Origin: JABDQZ01 sp050049775 | Lineage (GTDB): Bacteria > Pseudomonadota > Gammaproteobacteria > Chromatiales > Chromatiaceae | Assembly: GCA_050049775.1 (NCBI GenBank) | Contig: JASFVP010000003.1 | Span: forward strand, 38,756 to 102,755 | Direction of reading: 5' to 3' | DNA: 64,000 nucleotides | Shown: piece after piece, positions 25,295-33,246 of the stretch | How the letters are laid out: the number at the start of each line of letters is the position of its first letter | Position numbering within the stretch: position 1 is the stretch's first letter | Program-made: the position numbers and the translations under genes | Notes under the pieces: model-generated | The model's database searches: none | The model's input: the letters and a program-made list of their open reading frames with translations, nothing else | Told to the model about the DNA's origin: nothing

Positions 25295-25741
25295 CGCCTG
25301 ACCTTTAGACTAAAAGTGCGTAAATATTGCGCGACTGTCAGTGACAGATTAAAGATAAGGCTGGCTAATTCAAACGACAATGATTGGCTTCATCACGAAT
25401 CGATGTCGTTGTGCGCATTATTAAGAATAGTGCAAGAAACAACAGCAAACTAGCCACAACATGAATTGGTTTCCAGAAGATAAAAACTGTTTCTTGCAGG
25501 ACCCTGGTTTAGACAAGCAGCTCACCTGTTTGACAGGCTTCAAGCGGGTATGATGCCTTTTTGTTGAAGGCGAGCATGTGTCAACAAATTTTACAGTTTG
25601 TTGCTCGATAGAGTGTGTTCAGAATTAAAACCCAAGTAAGTCATTGTTATTAATTTAATATATTATTGTGGCTCGATAATTGCTGATTATTAATATCTTT
25701 TGTTGTGGGGTGACCCTACAGCTCAGTATGCGGAGATCAAC
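25295..25741. other. AT-rich intergenic region before the VPEID-type gene
   Basis: 447 nt between the divergent ACT-domain gene and the small CTERM gene. It is strongly AT-rich near 25640-25700. Presumably promoters in both directions. No convincing RNA, repeat or gene. Confidence 0.45.
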
Positions 25742-25948
25742 ATGAAGAAAATTGCGAAATGCACTGCTGTATTAGCCATTACCCTTATGGTCAGTATGAA
25801 TGCTACTGCCGGTGGTGGTGACTGGTATGATGGTGGCGACAAAGGCTGGAGTGGTTCCGTACCGGAAATGGATGCAGGCATGTCAGCCATGGCACTTGGC
25901 CTTCTGGCAGGCGTTATTGGCCTTGTCGCTGAACGCCGTCGTCGATAA
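25742..25948 (+). CDS. VPEID-CTERM-type sorted small protein
   Basis: 68 aa from ATG 25742 (ribosome-site-like GGAG upstream). Signal peptide ~1-23 (AVLAITLMVSMNATA), a tiny mature region of ~17 residues rich in Gly, Trp and Asp (GGGDWYDGGDKGW), then VPEMDAG at 40. A hydrophobic helix and an Arg cluster (ERRRR) end the protein. This is the VPEID-CTERM sorting signal with Met in place of Ile, immediately before the exosortase E/protease gene that is its expected processor. The exposed mature peptide would be very short, so its role may be structural or as a carrier for modification. No other domain. Confidence 0.9.
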   Translation: MKKIAKCTAVLAITLMVSMNATAGGGDWYDGGDKGWSGSVPEMDAGMSAMALGLLAGVIGLVAERRRR

Positions 25949-26138
25949 TTTTCCGATAAATCCTCTCTCTCAACGCATGCCAGGCATGATCTGTGAAAAT
26001 CGTGCCTGGCATGTGCGCGAATGCTAGAAAGCACGATGGCATTCAAAGAAAAGCATTTTTAGCAAGTTGCAAAAAGATACCTAACTGTCAGGTATCTTCT
26101 ACACTCCAGGAAATGCACTGGTCAGTCGTGTACTCCAC

Positions 26139-27776
26139 ATGTATCCAATCTCGGCACCACAGTTTTCGCTAACGAGTTCAGTCTCATGGCGCCTCTCTCT
26201 TCTGGTGGCGTTATTGCTTGCTGAAGTCCTGTTGGTGACTGTTCGTTTCGATACCGGTTACATTCCAGACACTTATAAGCTCCTGACCCTGATGGGGCAT
26301 ACCGGCAAGCTTTTGAAGATAGCAGCAACGATAGCCGGAGCCCTGGTCATACTTGGTGTGTATCGTTACGAAAAAGTTACCGATCTGGTGAAACGTCATG
26401 CATACCAGCCAGCCTGGAAATTCTGGCTGATATTGCACACGGTTTGTTTTGTTGTTTTCATAGCGACTACCTGGGCGATTTTCAAATTTGCCGGGTCTCG
26501 TCATTTTATTCTCAATTTCGCGGTTCTTTTCTGGTTTGCCTGTGCGGGGCTGACATTTATAACTTTATTATTCTCAGCATTCTCCAGGAAATTCTGGCTG
26601 GCATTTATTCACCGGGAAAAATTTACTATCTCCGCAGCCGTCATTATCGGTTTTGTTGCCTGGTTTTTGGGGCAGGAGTTAGTGACCTATGGCAATCTCC
26701 TCAATGACTGGACTTTCAGAGCGGGCTATCTGGTGTTGCAGTTATTCTTTGATCAGCCATTCATTGACGTGTCCCAAAGATTGCTTGGCGTGCCACCATT
26801 TGTTGTTGAAATTGAACCTGATTGTTCCGGTTATGAAGGCATTGGCCTGGTTGTTGTTTTTCTTGGTGTGTATCTTTGGCTGTATAGGAATTCGTTGAAA
26901 TTCCCTCAAGCACTATTGCTGTTTCCGATTGGTATTCTGGTCATCTGGACGCTAAATGTATTAAGAATTGCCGCCTTAATTGCCATTGGGTCAGAGATCT
27001 CCCCAAAAATCGCCTTGGGAGGGTTTCATTCCAATGCCGGCTGGATTTCTTTTGTTGCAACAGGTCTTGGCTTGATCTGGTTATATCATCGATTTGCTTT
27101 ATTTAGCGTACCAAATGATGTTTCACATCCGGTAGAAACGGATAAGCGAAATATGGATGCAGCGACAGCTTTATTGCTTCCGTTTGTGGTACTAATGGCC
27201 ACAATACTCCTGACTCAGGCTGTAGTATCAGATTTCGATTGGTTATACCCGATCAGAGTCATTGTCTGCGCGGCAGTTCTCTGGTATTTCCGTGGCTATT
27301 ATCGAACGATATTCGCGGATTTGAAATGGCATGCCGTCCTGATCGGTGCATTCGTTTTTGCCTTCTGGCTGTATCTTGTGCCTGTTTCAGTCGAGCAAGA
27401 CCAGATATTTGAGACTTCTCTGTTTTCATTGAGTGTGGAACTTAGTGGGGTCTGGATTTTGTTTCGCATTCTCGGTGCTGTGATCACAGTCCCGCTAATC
27501 GAAGAGCTGCTATTCAGGGGTTACCTGATCAATCTGCTTGGTGGGCAGAAAACATATCATGATTTTGGTCGATTCACTTTATTCTCGTTCCTGTTTTCCT
27601 CGATACTGTTCGGTGTGTTGCATGGACAATGGGTTGCCGGAATACTGGCAGGCATGGCATTCGCAGGTGCCTTGTATGTACGCAAGCAGCTCGTCGATGC
27701 AGTCGTTGCACATATGACAGCTAACGCGTTATTGGCGGCATATGTAATCTCTACCGGCCACTGGTCATTATGGTGA
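26139..27776 (+). CDS. xrtE: Exosortase E/protease fusion (VPEID-CTERM system)
   Basis: 545 aa polytopic membrane protein. The N-terminal ~320 residues form an exosortase with the catalytic triad EPDCSGYEG (Cys229), NVLRI (Arg276) and GGFHSNAGW (His297). The C-terminal ~220 residues form a CPBP/CAAX-type intramembrane protease with IEELLFRGYL (Glu455, Glu456, Arg460), FGVLHGQW (His495) and AHMTANALL (His525/Asn529). This fusion is the XrtE architecture. It should cleave and probably transfer CTERM proteins, the nearest being the VPEMD peptide 190 nt upstream. All residues of both active sites are present. It ends the island-like block; tadA follows on the other side of a 369-nt gap. Confidence 0.93.
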   Translation: MYPISAPQFSLTSSVSWRLSLLVALLLAEVLLVTVRFDTGYIPDTYKLLTLMGHTGKLLKIAATIAGALVILGVYRYEKVTDLVKRHAYQPAWKFWLILHTVCFVVFIATTWAIFKFAGSRHFILNFAVLFWFACAGLTFITLLFSAFSRKFWLAFIHREKFTISAAVIIGFVAWFLGQELVTYGNLLNDWTFRAGYLVLQLFFDQPFIDVSQRLLGVPPFVVEIEPDCSGYEGIGLVVVFLGVYLWLYRNSLKFPQALLLFPIGILVIWTLNVLRIAALIAIGSEISPKIALGGFHSNAGWISFVATGLGLIWLYHRFALFSVPNDVSHPVETDKRNMDAATALLLPFVVLMATILLTQAVVSDFDWLYPIRVIVCAAVLWYFRGYYRTIFADLKWHAVLIGAFVFAFWLYLVPVSVEQDQIFETSLFSLSVELSGVWILFRILGAVITVPLIEELLFRGYLINLLGGQKTYHDFGRFTLFSFLFSSILFGVLHGQWVAGILAGMAFAGALYVRKQLVDAVVAHMTANALLAAYVISTGHWSLW

Positions 27777-28145
27777 TGTGGATTGGTGAGTTTTAACTGA
27801 TCAGCAATGACTTGTTTTAAATCTTGTTCGAACAAAAGCCCCAGCACACCCTGCTGTTGAGGTGATGATGACAAGGCGTGGTCTACAAAATCAGTCGAAC
27901 ACTCTAACGTGGCGTAATACAAAGCATTATTTATAGACTGTCGTTTTCGCTATTGAATGACTGTGCTAGCCTTGCGCAATGGCGCAATAGGCTGTGCTGA
28001 GTCGTCACCAACCAGGGGCTTCGTTACAGAAATCTGGCGGCCTGTTACTAACCCAAATCTTTAACCAGATATTTGCTCAAGCTCACCGAGTTAAGTAATT
28101 GCAGTAAAATCATTTAAGCTTTGTTCATAATTTAGAGGAAATTCC
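27777..28145 (+). other. Intergenic region at the right border of the accessory block
   Basis: 369 nt between xrtE and tadA. It contains a small inverted repeat (TTGCGC-AATG-GCGCAA near 27974) and the tadA ribosome site (GAGGAAATT). I compared it by eye with the 3' end of guaA for a direct repeat and saw none of convincing length. No gene is supported. Confidence 0.45.
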
Positions 28146-28637
28146 TTGCTGCATCCTGGCTCCGCAAGCGACGAAAAATTCATGCAACAGGCGCTGGACC
28201 TGGCGCGTCAGGCCGAATCACATGGGGAGGTGCCGGTTGGCGCCGTGCTGGTGCTGGATGGTGAGGTGATTGGCGAAGGCTGGAACCAGCCGATTTCGGC
28301 GCATGATCCGACGGCACATGCAGAAATCATGGCCTTGCGCGATGCCGGACGCCGAGTTGGTAATTACCGTCTGCCGGGTACGACCCTGTATGTCACGCTT
28401 GAACCCTGTCCGATGTGTGCCGGTGCTATCGTGCATGCGCGTGTTGAGCGGGTGGTGTATGCGGCATCTGATCCGAAAAGCGGCGCGGCCGGCAGTGTGT
28501 TTGATCTGTTACCATCCGATCAGCGTTTCAACCATTTCACGCGGGTGGATGGCGGTGTGCTTGCCGAGCCGGCATCGACCATGTTGAGTGAATTTTTCCA
28601 GAACAGGCGCAAGCAAAAAAGGAATTCGCATGGCTGA
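28146..28637 (+). CDS. tadA: tRNA-specific adenosine deaminase
   Basis: 163 aa, TTG start at 28146 with ribosome site GAGGAA. Deaminates A34 to inosine in tRNA-Arg(ACG). Zinc site: HAE (58-60, proton-shuttling Glu) and PCPMCAGA (Cys88, Cys91). Further family features are GEVPVGAVLVLDGEV near the N-terminus and ARVERVVYAASDPKSGA. Typical length. In several gammaproteobacteria tadA lies close to guaA and mltF; here guaA is 26 kb away on the left and mltF 5 kb on the right. The 3' end overlaps the next gene by 8 nt. Confidence 0.95.
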   Translation: MLHPGSASDEKFMQQALDLARQAESHGEVPVGAVLVLDGEVIGEGWNQPISAHDPTAHAEIMALRDAGRRVGNYRLPGTTLYVTLEPCPMCAGAIVHARVERVVYAASDPKSGAAGSVFDLLPSDQRFNHFTRVDGGVLAEPASTMLSEFFQNRRKQKRNSHG

Positions 28638-29313
28638 ACAGATTCAACGAGTAATGGTGTGGCCGGCGCTGCTGCGCGTATTGCACCTGATGATGGCGAC
28701 GACACTGCTAGTGTTGCTGGTGAGCGGTGCTCTGCTGACTTCCGGGCTGATTCTCAATCCAGAGTTACGCGATACACTTTTACATGTCTGGCATTTACCA
28801 GCCGGGCATGTGCTGGCTGGTGTGCTGCTGGTCCGCCTGCTGCTGTTGGTGCTGCGCAAGGACGTGGCTGGCTGGAAAGCGCTGATTCCGGATAATCTTG
28901 AAGGCGTGGTCAATACGGCGCGTTTTTACCTGTCCCTGGCCCGGCTGCAGTTGCCGGGTTATTTTGCCCATAATCCATTGTGGAAGCCGTTTTACCTGTT
29001 GCTGTTTTTGCTGCTGGCGCTGCAGGTGTTCAATGGCCTGTTACTCGAATTCAGCTATCTGCGTTCGGTATTTCGTATCGACTCGGTGACGGCATTGCAA
29101 CGGCATCAGTTGCTGTATGCTCCAATCGGCGTTCTTGTATTTGCACACATTGTCACCGCCATCCTGCATGACTGGAAAAGTCCGGCAGCGGAAATTTCAG
29201 CCATGATCAACGGCCACAAGTTTTTTTCCGTTGAGCGGCAGCCGCCAGGTAGTGGTGGTGCAACGGTGCAACTCAACGACCTGCTCAGCAGCAAGCCAGG
29301 GAAAAAGTCCTGA
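28630..29313 (+). CDS. Cytochrome b561-family membrane protein
   Basis: 227 aa from ATG 28630 (MAEQIQRVMVWPALLRVLHLM), overlapping tadA by 8 nt. Four to five membrane helices with candidate haem-b ligands in VLHLMM, LPAGHVLAGV, QRHQLLY and FAHIVTAILHD. This resembles the b-type cytochromes that serve as electron carriers between quinones and periplasmic partners (b561, hydrogenase or dehydrogenase subunits). No dedicated partner gene is adjacent, so the substrate is unknown. Distinct in sequence from the b561-like part of the 7421 protein. Confidence 0.82.
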   Translation: MAEQIQRVMVWPALLRVLHLMMATTLLVLLVSGALLTSGLILNPELRDTLLHVWHLPAGHVLAGVLLVRLLLLVLRKDVAGWKALIPDNLEGVVNTARFYLSLARLQLPGYFAHNPLWKPFYLLLFLLLALQVFNGLLLEFSYLRSVFRIDSVTALQRHQLLYAPIGVLVFAHIVTAILHDWKSPAAEISAMINGHKFFSVERQPPGSGGATVQLNDLLSSKPGKKS

Positions 29314-29416
29314 GTATGCTTCAGTCAGGACAGAATGGCTGTTTCCCTGGTCTGGTAATGGATTTAAATATCGGGATAAGGTATTAATTTTCCTCGGCTT
29401 ATGCCGCTAAGCTGAT

Positions 29417-31153
29417 ATGGAAATCGGAATTCACTCACGAAAATTGCAGGTCAGACATTCGACGGCATTTGTCTTGCTGTTTCTGCTCCTAACGGCACTG
29501 CTGTTGATCGTCATCACCGAACAGCGACAGGCCGATTTTCGCAAAAACCAGGGACGCCTGATGGCGGCGATGTCGCGCTCGACCGCCAATGAAATTGCCT
29601 TGCTGGTCAAAAAGTACCGCAGCGCGGTTACCCTGTTTGCCGAAGACAATCAGCAAGCCCTGCTGGATTTGCTGCAGCATCCGACGGATGAGCAGCGACT
29701 GGCGCATCTGCAAAACCACATCCGCCGTCATTTTCCGAATTTTTTTGCCTTTACCATTGCCGCGGCCGATGGTCGCGTTTTACTCGATGATTTCGAGGGA
29801 CTGGTCGGGGATGTCTGCAAAAGGGATGTGCGGAATTTTGCCAGCACCCGGCATCCCTATGAGATCTTTGTGCATCCGCATGCCGAAGTGTATCACTTCG
29901 ACATGCCGGTAGCGCTGACTCCCGACAAACATGAACCGATTATCTTCTTTGTCAGTTTCCGGCTTGATGAGATCGCACGCCTGCTGTTCAACGGCGCTCC
30001 ACCGGAACATGAATTCATCCTCGTCAATGCGAAAGACACGGATTTGATCGAAGTTACCGCCAACGGCTCGCGGGAAGTGTTGGGAGAAAACATCCGCCTG
30101 GATGAGGCACGGAAATCGCGCATCGGTTATCGCGTACCCGTGGCAGGCAGCAACTGGCTGTTGCTGGATATGCCGGCTGAGGGCCTGTTCAAGACGCATC
30201 ATCAGGAGGTTTACCGCTATTCGCTCGCTGTGTTCCTGCTGGCCTTGCTCGGCAGTCTGCTGGCCTTGAAACGCATGCATAGTGAGGAGGATACCCGCCT
30301 GCTCGCCGAAGCCACCTTGCGAGAAAAAAACCTGGCGTTGGAAGAATCCAATCGCATGCTGCGGGATACACGCGATCAGCTGGTCGAGGCGGAAAAAATG
30401 GCGTCGCTGGCCGGTCTGGTGGCCGGCATCGCCCATGAAATAAACACGCCGGTCGGCATTGCAGTGACGGCGGTTTCCACGATTCGCGAGCAGAGTAGCC
30501 ACATCAAACAGCTGTTAAAGGACAATCAGCTGAAGCGTTCCGACTTTGAACGCTTCATCGACCGGGTCAGTGAAGCCGGTGGCATCACCGATACCAATCT
30601 GCAACGCGCCAGCGAATTGATCCGCAGTTTCAAGCAGATGGCGGTTGATCAAAGTAATGAAAAGCGTCGCAATTTCCAGCTTTGTAGCTATATTGAGAAT
30701 GTGCTGGTCAGTCTGCAACCACAAGTGAAACCCAGCGGTCACCAGGTGGAGGTCAAATGCGACGGCGAATTGCCGGTCATGGGTTACCCGGGTGCCATGT
30801 CACAGATCATCACCAATCTGGTCATGAATTCACTGACACATGCATTCCACGGCGTTGATGCAGGAAAAATGACCATCAGTATCAGGCGCATCGATGATTC
30901 GGTTGAGCTAATCTATCAGGATAACGGCCAGGGCGTGCCGGTCGAGGACCTGGCAAGGATTTTCGAACCTTTTTTCACCACCGCACGCGACCAGGGTGGC
31001 AGCGGTCTCGGCTTAAGTGTGGTATACAACCTGGTAGTCAATCTCATGCACGGCAGCCTGCACGCGGTGAATACGCAGGGGGACGGATTTTGTGTTGTGA
31101 TGAATTTTCCGGTTGAAATCACGGATGATAAGGAAGACAGGTATTTGCAATGA
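29417..31153 (+). CDS. Sensor histidine kinase with periplasmic Cache-like domain
   Basis: 578 aa. Membrane helix 1 (~17-36), a periplasmic sensor of ~230 residues with IAAADGRVLLDDFEGLVGD (dCache-like), helix 2 (~268-286), a coiled coil, then the kinase: LVAGIAHEINTPVGIA (phospho-His ~340), IITNLVMNSLTHAF (N box), YQDNGQGVP (G1), FEPFFTT (F box), GGSGLGLSVVYNLV (G2). No HAMP domain is obvious. Its stop overlaps the start of the HD-GYP response regulator (ATGA), so the two form a two-component pair. The signal is unknown; the sensor lacks a recognisable ligand signature. Confidence 0.92.
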   Translation: MEIGIHSRKLQVRHSTAFVLLFLLLTALLLIVITEQRQADFRKNQGRLMAAMSRSTANEIALLVKKYRSAVTLFAEDNQQALLDLLQHPTDEQRLAHLQNHIRRHFPNFFAFTIAAADGRVLLDDFEGLVGDVCKRDVRNFASTRHPYEIFVHPHAEVYHFDMPVALTPDKHEPIIFFVSFRLDEIARLLFNGAPPEHEFILVNAKDTDLIEVTANGSREVLGENIRLDEARKSRIGYRVPVAGSNWLLLDMPAEGLFKTHHQEVYRYSLAVFLLALLGSLLALKRMHSEEDTRLLAEATLREKNLALEESNRMLRDTRDQLVEAEKMASLAGLVAGIAHEINTPVGIAVTAVSTIREQSSHIKQLLKDNQLKRSDFERFIDRVSEAGGITDTNLQRASELIRSFKQMAVDQSNEKRRNFQLCSYIENVLVSLQPQVKPSGHQVEVKCDGELPVMGYPGAMSQIITNLVMNSLTHAFHGVDAGKMTISIRRIDDSVELIYQDNGQGVPVEDLARIFEPFFTTARDQGGSGLGLSVVYNLVVNLMHGSLHAVNTQGDGFCVVMNFPVEITDDKEDRYLQ

Positions 31154-32703
31154 TTGCTGATAATGAACTGGTGTTTGCCAACGAAGATGCTGTCGTCACA
31201 AACGCACAGCGGGATAGCTGGAAAGTCCTGCTGGTCGACGACGAACAGGCTGTGCATGATGTGACCCTTCTGGCATTGCATGATTTTGAATACGAAGGCA
31301 AAACCATCGAGTTTCTGCACGCCTTTTCTGTGGATCAGGCACAGCAGGCTTTCGAACAACACGCTGACATTGCCGTTGCCCTGGTCGATGTTGTCATGGA
31401 AACCGATCATGCCGGTATCGAACTGGTCAAATGGATACGTGAAGAGCTGAAAAATCCGCTGGTGCGCCTGATTCTGCGCACCGGACAGCCCGGCCAGGCG
31501 CCCGAGAAACAAATTATCCTGAATCATGACATCAATGATTACAAGGAAAAAACCGAACTGACTTCCGCCAAGCTGTTCACCCTGATGGTGACGTCCTTGC
31601 GCAGTTATGAAAGCCTGCACGCGCTTGAACGCCACCGTGACGGCCTGCTGAAAATGGTGGAATCATCCCGGGGGCTGGCGACACATGGTTCGATCGAATC
31701 ATTTGTCGAAGGTGTGTTGCTGCAACTGCAGGCGGTTTTCGGAGTCGATGAAACCGCGTTTTACTGCAATCAGGTGGAAGACGAAAAGCAGAATGCACAT
31801 CGTTTTCAGGATTTCCTCGTGGTTACCGGTAACGGCGCTTTTAGCGGCACCGAAGTCATGCATCTTGCCGACATCGCCGGCTCCGGTCTGGAACAGGGTA
31901 TCCTGAGTACGATTCGCGCTCGTAGCACCCAGTTTATCGAAAGCAGCACCTTTGTGTATTTTGAGAGCGAGACCGAGAATCAGTGTGTGCTGTTTTTTGA
32001 CCGCCTCAACCAACCGCTGGATGCAACGGAAAAAAGATTGCTGGATGTTTTCTGCAGCAATATCAACTATGCGTTTGACAATCTCAGCCTGAATAAGGAA
32101 ATCGACAACAGTCAGCGTGAGGCGGTGTATACACTTGGCAATATCGCCGAGTTTCGCTCGCATGAAACCGGTCGACACATTGTGCGAGTGAGCAAATATG
32201 CCGAACGCCTCGGCCAGCTGTATGGTCTGCCGGAAGAGGAGAGTGAGCTGATTTTGATGGCGATGCCGATGCATGATATTGGCAAGATCGCGATCCAGGA
32301 AACCATTTTGCACAAGCCGGATCTGCTCAATCAGAATGAAATGGACATCATGAAAACCCATACGCAGATCGGTTATGAAATGTTGCAGGGTTCACACCGC
32401 CCTTTGTTTCGCGCCGCCGCCGTTATTGCCCAGCAGCATCATGAGCACTGGGATGGCAATGGTTACCCGGCAGGACTGAAGGGTGATGAGATCCATCTGT
32501 ACGCCAGGATTGCCGCGGTGGCGGATGTGTTTGACGCCCTTGGCAACGAACGTAGTTACAAAAACCCGTGGCCGTTGCCGAAGATCATCGATTATTTTGA
32601 AAGCCAGCGCGGCAAACATTTTGACCCGGAAATCACGGATTTGTTGCTCAGCAATATCCATGATTTCGTTGAGTTGGGACACAGTTACAGTGATCATCAC
32701 TGA
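31150..32703 (+). CDS. Response regulator with DUF3369 and HD-GYP phosphodiesterase domain
   Basis: 517 aa. The N-terminal receiver (VLLVDDEQAVHDV; phospho-Asp near residue 80 in VALVDVVMETD) is followed by a GAF-like DUF3369 domain (~165-315). The HD-GYP domain has HETGRHIVRV, HDIGK (~375), QHHEHWDGNGYPAGL (GYP motif) and ADVFDALGN. All metal-binding positions are present, so hydrolysis of cyclic-di-GMP is expected. Translation is coupled to the upstream kinase. It likely lowers c-di-GMP when the kinase fires, opposite in sense to the GGDEF part of the 49847 protein. Confidence 0.93.
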   Translation: MIADNELVFANEDAVVTNAQRDSWKVLLVDDEQAVHDVTLLALHDFEYEGKTIEFLHAFSVDQAQQAFEQHADIAVALVDVVMETDHAGIELVKWIREELKNPLVRLILRTGQPGQAPEKQIILNHDINDYKEKTELTSAKLFTLMVTSLRSYESLHALERHRDGLLKMVESSRGLATHGSIESFVEGVLLQLQAVFGVDETAFYCNQVEDEKQNAHRFQDFLVVTGNGAFSGTEVMHLADIAGSGLEQGILSTIRARSTQFIESSTFVYFESETENQCVLFFDRLNQPLDATEKRLLDVFCSNINYAFDNLSLNKEIDNSQREAVYTLGNIAEFRSHETGRHIVRVSKYAERLGQLYGLPEEESELILMAMPMHDIGKIAIQETILHKPDLLNQNEMDIMKTHTQIGYEMLQGSHRPLFRAAAVIAQQHHEHWDGNGYPAGLKGDEIHLYARIAAVADVFDALGNERSYKNPWPLPKIIDYFESQRGKHFDPEITDLLLSNIHDFVELGHSYSDHH

Positions 32704-32735
32704 GTCGCTGTCAGGCAGTCCTCGAAGGAGGCCGT

Positions 32736-33221
32736 TTGGATAAGCCAGGCAAAACCAGCCTCAGGCCGGCAGCATTTCTGGTCATGGTGATTGCTGCTGT
32801 CGCCTTCATCGGCATGGGCCTTTTCATGTACAACATGGGCAGCGACATGACGCGCATGACACATTCGGTCGCGCGCATGGGGGATGATGTACACAGCATG
32901 GCGCAGAATATGACTGGCATGGCGGCGGACATGGTGAGGATGGCCGAAAGCATGGTGGAAGGCCAGCGCCGTATGGGAGATGACTTCGCCCGGGTGCGCG
33001 CCGATATGTCACGCATGACCGACAGCCTTGCCGGGATGGGGGCGGACATGCACGAACTCGGCAAACATATTGCCACCATGAACAGCAACATGGTTAATAT
33101 GACGGCATCCATGCAACGCATGAGTCAGGACATTGCCGTGATGAACGCTTCCATGTTGCGCATGAATCAGGATATCAACAAGTTCACTCGCCCGGAGAGT
33201 TTCCTGCCGTTTGTCCGTTGA
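32736..33221 (+). CDS. Membrane-anchored methionine-rich coiled-coil protein
   Basis: 161 aa, TTG start at 32736 with ribosome site AAGGAGG. One N-terminal membrane helix (AAFLVMVIAAVAFIGMGLF), then about 125 residues of helix. Met recurs in an M-x3-M-x2-M pattern (for example MTGMAADMVRM, MVNMTASMQRM), that is, at the a and d positions of a heptad coiled coil. I count 27 Met in 161 residues. No Cys. It may be an elongated oligomer anchored in the inner membrane. Met-rich helices can bind copper(I), but the regular heptad spacing argues more for packing. It follows the HD-GYP regulator by 32 nt on the same strand, possibly the same transcript. No family recognised. Confidence 0.75.
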   Translation: MDKPGKTSLRPAAFLVMVIAAVAFIGMGLFMYNMGSDMTRMTHSVARMGDDVHSMAQNMTGMAADMVRMAESMVEGQRRMGDDFARVRADMSRMTDSLAGMGADMHELGKHIATMNSNMVNMTASMQRMSQDIAVMNASMLRMNQDINKFTRPESFLPFVR

Positions 33222-33246
33222 TTTTTATTCAGGCCAGCAGGCAGGG

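Noticed and set aside
27557..27922. Minus-strand frame across the end of xrtE and the following gap
   Set aside because: Most of it is antisense to xrtE and the remainder has no ribosome site or protein-like pattern.
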